Of a stretch of 34,047 bases of DNA, positions 23,940 to 32,600 are shown piece by piece (position 1 is the stretch's first letter; every line of letters starts with the position of its first letter). Under the pieces are notes generated by a model that had not been told where the DNA came from, did not search any database, and worked only from the letters and a program-made list of their open reading frames with translations. The DNA is from Chitinophaga pinensis (GTDB lineage Bacteria > Bacteroidota > Bacteroidia > SXHM01). The translations under genes and the position numbers were made by a program. The stretch covers positions 1 through 34,047 of the forward strand of contig CAMDBK010000004.1 of the NCBI GenBank assembly GCA_945889235.1. Direction: 5' to 3'.

Positions 23940-26579
23940 TTAAAGCTTACCGCCTAAGACAAAGGACTTCTTGTATTTTTTTTGGTCGCCTGAGGTGTTG
24001 AAGAGTTCAATGTAGGCGACATAAATACCGATGCGGGCTTTTTCGTTGCTGGCATTAATTCCATCCCATGAGACGGTGCCGCTGGTGCCGAGTAACTCGT
24101 TGGTGAGAAGATTCTTTATTGTTCTTCCGCGTGAATCGAAGATGGTGATGCTGCCGATAAATCCGGGAGTATCAAAGGTGTAATTGAAGTTAAGTACATC
24201 GTTGTAGCCATCGTTATCGGGTGAGAAGATGGCGGGTTCAACGGTGATGGGATTGTCTGCAACCTGAGGAATATCGAACTGTGAGTTTTGATAAGCAGGT
24301 GTTGCAAAGCCCACTGTTTCTGCGGCTGAATGCCAGTTAGTGCGGTCGGTAGAGGAGCGGTCAAATGCAATGCGCTCCAACGAAACGCCTTTAAAACTAT
24401 TGAGCAAAGGGATGTGCATTGCTTCATCGTAAATGAGCATATCTATGATGTTGCCAAGTGTATCGTTGAGCACAACCGATCCTGCATCAATGTTGAAGGA
24501 AGGCATGGAAACAACTTTAAGAAAACCGTTGGGGTTTGGTGTACTGTATTGTGATTTTACGGCATCGGGGGAAGTGGTGAGCACTAAATATTCACCGGGG
24601 AAAATAAGGTAGCCGAGCGGTGCAATTATTTTTTGATTGACGGGCGGAACACCAACCGTATCAAAGTTGGCGATGCGTAATGATTTGAGGTCAATTACTT
24701 TTTCGGAGCGGTTGTAAACCTCAACAAAGTCAACACTGTTATCCGTTGGATAAAAAAGAATTTCGTTGACGATGATGTCATTTGAATCAGGAAATTCGGG
24801 GATGGCAAAGCGGATGTTGATGCTGTCGGTGATGGTGTTTCCGGCACAGTCCTGCGTGTTGATAACAGTTAAGGTATAAATAACATTGTGTTGTAAAGGT
24901 TGTGCCAGTGCAAGTGTTACGGTGTTCATGGCGGGCCATGCAGGAGAGGCAGATAGCGGTGTTCCAATTGCGTTATCGATTGAATAATTGTTCAGTGTTA
25001 TGGAAGAAAGGCTGTCGAGTTTTTCGTTGAAGAAAACAATGATGGTTACGCTGTCGGAAACGGTTACGCGCTCTGCAACGGGAGCTTCGGTGTCGGGATT
25101 GGGAGCGTTTACAGAGTTTGTTCTTCCGGGAGTACCGCCTGCAATGTAGGTGCTGGCTTTCCAGTTGGCGGCATCACCGCAGGTATTGTCGGGGTCAATC
25201 TGTTCGAGCGACCAGCCGCCTTCTTCCTTGTCGGGATCAGCGTACCAGTCGATTGTGTATTCAAGTGTGTGTATGATGTTACCTGTGCTATCCTGCAATA
25301 ATAATGTTTGTCCGTCATTGGTGAGTGCGGTGGTAGAAAGCCCTTCGACCTGCACTACATTTCCGTAGCCCTGCATGTAAATAAAGGCATCATCGGTAGT
25401 GAGCACCATAAAACTATCGGGAAGGATGACGGCATCGGGGAGAATTTTTGTTGTGGTACCGTAGGTGAATTTCCAGTCTTTTACATTGATGGGAACGTTG
25501 GTGCGGTTATACAATTCGGTGTATTCAAATTCGGGAATACCAACGTAAGGAGAAGGGTCGGCCATTACTTCGTTGAAGACCACATCGTAGCGCTGGGGGA
25601 AATAATAAATGAACTGATGCTGTGAGGCAAGCATAGTATTTCCGGCAGCATCCTGAACGTTTGAAATGCTGAGTGTGTAAAGTGTTCCGAGATTAAATGT
25701 TGTTGCAAAGGTGAGGTGAACGATGTTGGCATTTGTTAAATCACGCGTGGCGGTTTGGGGATTTCCGAGCGTATTATCTGCTGAATAATTGGTGAGTGTT
25801 TCGGCTGTTGACTGGCTAACGGTTTCGGAAAAAGTAACATCAACAGAATTTGGTGAGGTGATGGAAGCGGCTGTTACTGTTGGCAGAATGTTATCGACAA
25901 AGGTGGAACCGGTAACACTGAAATCATCGAAGATAAAGTTGGCGCTGTTGGTAGTTGTGTATTTGCAGGAGACACCAAAGAAGGAGGTTGTGAGAAATGT
26001 AACATCGTTCACACTTCCTTCGAGTACGAAGTTGTTTCCGCTGGTGCTGTCGCTGTAAAAGTTCCATGTTCCATCGGGGAAGCGTTCTACTTTTATTCGA
26101 CCTTCAGCGGGGTTAATACCGAAAGTGTTTACTGTTCCTGCAAATAATTCGGTGCCGGTGGTTGCACTTTGTTTGAAGAATTTGAGGCGGTCTGTAGAAC
26201 CATTTTCACCAAAGCGCAGGTAGTAGCCATTGAGTGAGCCGCGCAGGTTTTCCTGGTCGGAGACTAAATATATTTTAAGGTTGTTGCTGTTGCTGGGGTC
26301 GAAATTCATGCTGAAATAAAACTCCCACTGGATGGTATCACTGAAGACAACGCTGTTGGCGGTGGCAAGGTAAGCGGTGTCACTCAGAGCGGGTGCATTG
26401 AGGTGGAGCTGGAAACTTCCGTTGACTTCGAACTTGGTGGTTTCGCCTGTCCAGGTGGGGTTGGCTGTGAAGTCGGCATCGGTGAAGTTGTCGGAGAATT
26501 GGGCAAGGGCTTCGCCCCCGCCCTCTTTCCAAAGGAGTGGGGTGAGGAAGATCAGAAGTATGAGGATACTTTTATTCAT
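23940..26579 (-). CDS. Lamin-tail-domain, Ig-like secreted protein with gliding-motility / CHU_C-like T9SS C-terminus (ORF track start 26636; ATG at 26579 preferred)
   Basis: Two LTD-like segments (FNEVMADPSPYVGIPEFEYTELYNRT, IVNEILFYPTDNSVDFVEVYNRS), two SbsA-like Ig segments (SVDVTFSETVSQSTAETLTNYSADN; VTIIVFFNEKLDSLSSITLNNYSIDN), C-term IFSPDNDGYNDVLNFNY. The longer start lies in the terminator stem. Confidence 0.85.
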   Translation of the reverse strand: MNKSILILLIFLTPLLWKEGGGEALAQFSDNFTDADFTANPTWTGETTKFEVNGSFQLHLNAPALSDTAYLATANSVVFSDTIQWEFYFSMNFDPSNSNNLKIYLVSDQENLRGSLNGYYLRFGENGSTDRLKFFKQSATTGTELFAGTVNTFGINPAEGRIKVERFPDGTWNFYSDSTSGNNFVLEGSVNDVTFLTTSFFGVSCKYTTTNSANFIFDDFSVTGSTFVDNILPTVTAASITSPNSVDVTFSETVSQSTAETLTNYSADNTLGNPQTATRDLTNANIVHLTFATTFNLGTLYTLSISNVQDAAGNTMLASQHQFIYYFPQRYDVVFNEVMADPSPYVGIPEFEYTELYNRTNVPINVKDWKFTYGTTTKILPDAVILPDSFMVLTTDDAFIYMQGYGNVVQVEGLSTTALTNDGQTLLLQDSTGNIIHTLEYTIDWYADPDKEEGGWSLEQIDPDNTCGDAANWKASTYIAGGTPGRTNSVNAPNPDTEAPVAERVTVSDSVTIIVFFNEKLDSLSSITLNNYSIDNAIGTPLSASPAWPAMNTVTLALAQPLQHNVIYTLTVINTQDCAGNTITDSINIRFAIPEFPDSNDIIVNEILFYPTDNSVDFVEVYNRSEKVIDLKSLRIANFDTVGVPPVNQKIIAPLGYLIFPGEYLVLTTSPDAVKSQYSTPNPNGFLKVVSMPSFNIDAGSVVLNDTLGNIIDMLIYDEAMHIPLLNSFKGVSLERIAFDRSSTDRTNWHSAAETVGFATPAYQNSQFDIPQVADNPITVEPAIFSPDNDGYNDVLNFNYTFDTPGFIGSITIFDSRGRTIKNLLTNELLGTSGTVSWDGINASNEKARIGIYVAYIELFNTSGDQKKYKKSFVLGGKL
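26508..26546. repeat. Intergenic-type palindromic repeat embedded in the signal-peptide region of 23940-26579
   Basis: ggcttcgcccccgccctctttccaaaggagtggggtgag resembles the 5781-5814 intergenic element (cctcccccttccctctccaaaggagaggg); encodes LTPLLWKEGGGEA. Confidence 0.7.
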
Positions 26580-26614
26580 GATGGGTTTGGGGCTGCAAGA
26601 TAGAGAATAGGGGG

Positions 26615-26647
26615 AAATAAAAAAGGATCCCGCCAATGGCGGGACCC
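26615..26647 (-). terminator. Rho-independent terminator of the giant repeat protein gene
   Basis: Minus strand GGGTCCCGCC-ATT-GGCGGGATCC followed by TTTTTTATTT; 10-bp stem including one G-U pair. Confidence 0.88.
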
Positions 26648-26660
26648 TTTCTCTTTTAAC

Positions 26661-26675
26661 AAACCTTGAAGGTTT
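26661..26675. repeat. Short palindrome aaacctt-g-aaggttt overlapping the giant gene's stop codon
   Basis: 7-bp perfect arms 26661-26667 and 26669-26675. Confidence 0.75.
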
Positions 26676-29600
26676 AGTTTTTTATAATGCGTTTAGTAAC
26701 GCTTCCTTTATCCGTTCTTATCGTGAGCATATACATACCGTCAGCCAAATGGTTGAGGTTATAATCACGCTTAACGGTAATTACATCACGTACATCTTCC
26801 ACCGGAATAATCAACTGCCCGATTGCGTTGGTCAATTCAAGCCGCAGATTTTCATAACCTGAGAACTGGGCATTGAATGTAAACACACTGTTGGTTGGGT
26901 TAGGATAAATACTGATTGCGGCATTCAGGGCATGGTCTTCAATGCCTGACTGGCTGTGTTCAATAATATCGGACATTCCGGTGCAACCATTAGCATCCGT
27001 TACCACCACCATATAGTTACCGCTTGACTGTGTTATTAAAGTCTGGCTGGTAGCTCCTGCAACTGTAACCATGGTATCGTTTTCAAACCACTGATACGAA
27101 GTAAAGGCAGGAGTGCAGGTAAGTGAATCACCTGATTCAACAATAAACGGAACAGGCTGCCAAACGGTAACTGTAACCGGTGAAACGACCAATGATGAGT
27201 CGATACAACCATTCAGATCCAGAACAATTACTCCGTAATTTCCGCTTTGGTTTACGGTAATTTCAGGAGTGGTTGAACCGCTTGTCCATAAGTAGGAAGC
27301 ATAGTTTCCCTGAACACTCAGTATCACATCGTTTCCGTGGCAGAATTGCAAAGGCCCGTCAGAAAGTATAACCGGTGTTGTTACCACAAAAACGTTTACA
27401 TCAATGGTATCCGAAGTTCCCGGACAACTGTTTTGGTCCTGAACCGAAAGCACATAACTACCTGCCTGGTCAACCGTAATGGATGAAGTTGTTTCACCAC
27501 CGGGCGACCATGAGTATGAAGTATAACCAATACCCGCAGTAAGTGTAACATCTTCGCCCGGGCAGAACTCAAGCGGCCCGTCAGGGAAAACAAGAGGTGC
27601 AGGAACAGTAAACATAGTTACGGAAACAGGAGTAGATGCGCCTGTGCAACCACTGTTATCGGTTACAAAAACACTGTAGTAACCTGCCTGTATTACGTTG
27701 ATGGTTTCTGTGAGCGTTACCCCGTCAGACCACTGGTAAGAGGCATAGCCCGGACCGGCATCCAGTGTTAAGCTGCCTCCCTGACAGAATGTATTTGTTT
27801 GGCTGGATGATGTAACCGTTGGCTGCAGTAATGCCGCAACGGTAACACCTACCTGGTCACTGTTTACACAACCGTTATCATCCGTTACTGTTACCACGTA
27901 GGCTCCGTTATTAAACGCTACAATTGAAGAAGTAGTAGCTCCACCGGGGCTCCATGAATAGGAAACAAATGTTCCTGCATCTAATGTAACATTGTTGCCG
28001 GTGCAAATGGTAGTATCGTTTCCGAGGTCAACCACAGGCAGTGCATTTACATTCACGTTTACAGGAAGCGAAGTTCCGGTACAACCAAAAGCATCGGTTA
28101 CATCAACGGTGTATTGCCCTGTTAGATTGACAAGGAAACTCTGATTGGTATTTCCGTTTGACCATTGGTACGTTGTAAAACCATTGCTAGCTGCAAGCAA
28201 TACAGAACCTCCCTGACAGAAAGCTGTAGTTCCTGAAGGCGTAGTAGTAACCACCACAGCAGGACGAACAACTACCGATTGGGTAGTACTGTTTACGCAA
28301 CTGTTTCCATCGGTGTAGATGTAAGTGATGGTATGCGTTCCCGCACTGGCAGCAGAAGGATCAAAGCTATTGCCTGTAATTCCTGCACCTGAAAAGTTAC
28401 CACCTGAAGGCGAACCTGTAAGTGTAACAGCGGAAGCAGCAAAACAATATTCAGCCGCAAGCCCGGTAAATGAAACCACAGGAAGCGGATTTACAACTAC
28501 TGTTTGAGTAGTAGTATTCATACATCCGTTTCCATTAGCAGCAGTGTACGTAATGGTATGTGTTCCAACTCCTGCATCCGAAGCAGTAAATGAATTGCCT
28601 GAAATTCCGGCACCGGAATATGTTCCTCCGGAAGGTATGCCTGTAAGAGCAACCGGTGTATTGTTATCAATACAATATTCCAGTGCAAGACCTGTAAATG
28701 AAGTGGTGCTGATGTCATAAACTTCCACCTGCTGCGAGTGACTGTTTGAGCATCCGAAATTATCGGTGTAGTCATAAGCAACCGTATGTATTCCCGCGCC
28801 TGCCACAGCAGGGTTGAAAACTGTACCCACTACTCCGGGTCCTGAGAAAACTCCACCGGCAGGTGTGCCTGTCATATTTATTACTGATGATTCGTTTATA
28901 CAATACGTTGCGTTAAGCCCTGTAATGTTTACAACCGGTAAGGCATGATACACTACTGAAACATTGTCTGAACTGGTGCAACCGTTATGGTCTTCTTCCC
29001 ACTGATATACATAGGTTCCGATAGCAGTAACAGTTACTGTTGCAGCCGGGTCATTTGCATCGGGACTGTAAGTAGAAGTTCCGGGACCTGAAAGCTGAGT
29101 CCATGTTCCTGTACCCACACTTGGTGTTGCATTGAAAACAAAATCAAGGTCGCACTCACTTCCACCCTGCCCTGCATTTGCAACAGGTAAGGTATTGAAG
29201 TTAACAGTTACCTGACTTGAAGCCGAGCACGTTCCGTTTGTAACAGAGAAGGTAAACGTATAAATTCCGGAAACGGAAACCATCACCGATGAGGTAGGGC
29301 TGTTTACATTTGTGTAAAAAGCAGTTCCCGGACCTGATGAAGACCATGTTCCTGAACCAAGATTAGTTGAACCATTAAATGTGAAATCGAGGTCACACTC
29401 GCTTCCTCCTGTTCCGGCACTTACAACAGGTTGGGCGTAAAAATTAACAGTTACCGAAGCAGCGGAAGAGCAGCCGTTGTTGTTTTCTGTCCATGTAAAT
29501 GTATAGGTTCCAAACGTTGAAACTGTAGCCGTTGCACTTGCTGAAGAAGCATTAGGTGAATAGGTTGCTGTTCCGGGACCTGTTACAGTCCATGTTCCGT

Positions 29601-32600
29601 TACCAACGCTTGGTGAGGCTGCCAGTGCAAATGTTAATCCGCAGCTATTGCCACCTGTTCCTGCATTTGCCACAGGCATTGCATAGACAATGGTGGTTTG
29701 GGTAGTAGTATTGGAACAACCTGTAGATGGATTGGTATAGGAATAGGTAATTACATGCGAACCCAATCCCGCAGTTGCTGGATTAAAGGTGTTACCTATA
29801 ATACCTGCACCGCTGAATGTTCCGCCTGCCGGGAAACCGGTAAGCGTTGCAACAGGGTTTGTAACACAGTACTGGCTTGCCAATCCGCTGGATGTAACCG
29901 CAGGCAATGTATTTATCAAAACAGATTGCGTTTGAGAATTGGTACAACCGTTACCATTGGTGTAGGTGTAGGTAATGGTATGTGTTCCTGCACCCGCAAC
30001 CGAAGCAACATAAGAAGCTGTTCCGTTTCCGATGTCTGTTAATCCTGCACCGTTAGAAGTGAATGTTCCGCCCGGAGCATTATTACCGGTAAGAGTAACA
30101 GGTACAGAAAAATCTTCGCAGTAAGCTAAACTCAAGCCTGTAAACGAAACAACAGGCTGAGGATTTACAACAGCAACCTGTGTTTGAAAATTAACGCATC
30201 CGTTCAGATTGGTGTAGGTATACGTAACTGAATTGTTGCCAAGTGTTGCAATAGATGGGACAAATGTATTTCCTGTAACACCTGTTCCGCTGAATACACC
30301 GCCTGAAGGAGAACCTGTAAGCGCAACCGGTGTGTTATCATTAATACAATAAGGTCCGGCAAGTCCTGAGAAACTAACCACAGGAAGCGGGTTAACTGTT
30401 ACTGCATAGGTTGTGCTGTTATAGCAACCATTACCATCTGTATATTCATACAGGATAGTGTATGGACCGCCAACACCGGCAGTTGCAGCTGAGAAATTGT
30501 TTCCGCTTATTCCCGCTCCGATGAAGGTTCCACCAGAAGGAACACCTGTTAATGTTACCAAAGGTGCATCCACACAATACTGGCTGTTTAGTCCTGAGAA
30601 ACTAACAACAGGAGGCGGATTTACTGTTAACACAGCAGCTACAGATGTTGAGGCTAAGGCGCAATTGATAGAGCCTGTAACCACACACTGATATTGATAA
30701 CTGTTCATTGAGAACGGGGCAGCTGTAATATTCAATGTTGTTGTAGTTGCATTGGAATAAACACCACCGTTAGTGATGTTGTTAAAACCGCTTCCGGTAT
30801 TCACCTGCCATTGATAAGTAAGGTTATTTCCTAAACTTGTAATGCTGAATGATGCGTCAAAGCCAGCGCAGATAGCAGTGTTAACAGGGTCTGTAACAAT
30901 CATTGGGCCCTGACCTACATACAAATTTGCAGTAGCTGAAGTAGATGCAGACGGACAAGAAGTACCGTTAATGATTACCTGATACTGGTAAGCATTCATT
31001 CCCACTGTAGCTCCAGAAATATTCAGTGAAGCAGTGTTGGCACCATTGTAAACACCACCATTGGTTACGTTTACAAAACCACTTCCTGTATTCACCTGCC
31101 ATTGATAGGTAAGACCGCTTCCGTTAGCGGTTACAGTCATAGCAAGATTATCACCGATACAAACTGATTCATCTTGCGGCTGAACCGAGATGAAAGGCGA
31201 AGTGGTTGCATTCAACCTGGCCGAAGTTGTTACTGAAGTTCCTGAACAGATAGTCCCGTTAATTATACATTGATAGATGTATCCATCCATTCCTGAAGTA
31301 GTTCCGGTAATGGTAAGCGTTGAAGTAGTTGCTCCGCTGTAAACACCACCGTTGGTAACGTTTACAAAACCTCCGCCAGTATTTTCCTGCCATTGATAAG
31401 TCAATCCGCTTCCGCTTGCAGTTACTGAGAATACAGCATTATCTCCATCGCACACATACTGGTCAACAGGTTGTGTGCTGATATATGGATTGGGGTCTTC
31501 GGTAAGTACTGCTGAAGATGATGTTGTAGTTCCTGAGCAGTTGATACTTCCTGAAACAATACACTGGTATTGGTTTCCGTCAAATGAAAGCGGTGCGGCA
31601 ACAACCGTTAATGACGAAGTATTTGCTCCGCTGTAATTAATTCCGTTCACTAAATCAACCCATCCGCTTCCGTTATCAACCTGCCACTGGTAGGTTAATC
31701 CAGTTCCGCTTGCAGTTACTGTGAATGTTGCATTATCGCCTACACAGTAATTCATATCTGATGGGCCTTGTGTAATCACAGGAGCGCCATTCATGTGAAT
31801 AATTCCGCTCAGCGAAGTTGATGTACCTGAACAGAATGTACCGTTTATTACACAACGATACTCGTAACCATCCATATTCGGGAACACGCTTGAAATATCA
31901 AGTGTAGCTGTAGTTGCACCGGAATAAACTCCTCCGTTAGCAACGTTTATAAATCCGCTTCCGTTATTTACCTGCCACTGATACGTAATTCCTGTACCTT
32001 GTGTAGTTACACTGAACGATGCAGGATCAGTTGGGCATACATACGCATCAACCGGTTGCTGAGAAATTGAAGGAGATGTTGTAATAGTGATTAATACAAC
32101 ATCAGAAGTTGAACTGCCGACACAAATTGAACCTGAAATAATGCAGTGATACTGGTTTCCGTCCATTCCTGCAGTAACACCTGAAACAGTTAATGCTGCT
32201 GATGTTGCTCCGCTGTATACACCACCATTGCTGATGTTTGCAAAACCACCTCCGCTGTCTTCCTGCCACTGATAGGTTATTCCGGTTCCGGTTGCAGTAA
32301 CTGTAAATACGGCATTGTCACCTTCGCAAATACTTTGAGAAACAGGTTGCGTTGTTATATCAGGTGAATTTGTTGCGTTAAGGGTTGCAACATTTGTAAT
32401 ACTGTTTGCAGTACAATTATTGCTTCCTGTAACAACACATTGGTATTGGTATCCGTCCATACCAACGGTGAAGCCTGTTATGTTGAGTGTATTAGTCGTT
32501 GCCCCACTGTAAACACCGCCATTGCTTACGTTCAAAAAACCACCTCCGGTATTTACCTGCCACTGATAGGTTAAATTAGTTCCGGATGCATTAACACTGA

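Noticed and set aside
26580-26636. N-terminal extension MAGSFFISPYSLSCSPKPI of the lamin-tail protein in the ORF track
   Set aside because: The extension begins in the terminator stem of the upstream gene; the ATG at 26579 starts a plausible signal peptide.
29698-30042. 114-aa plus-strand ORF rich in Cys/Arg/Thr inside the giant gene
   Set aside because: Lies antisense to a clear repeat-protein frame; composition is the mirror of the repeat codons, with no start-site or family signal.
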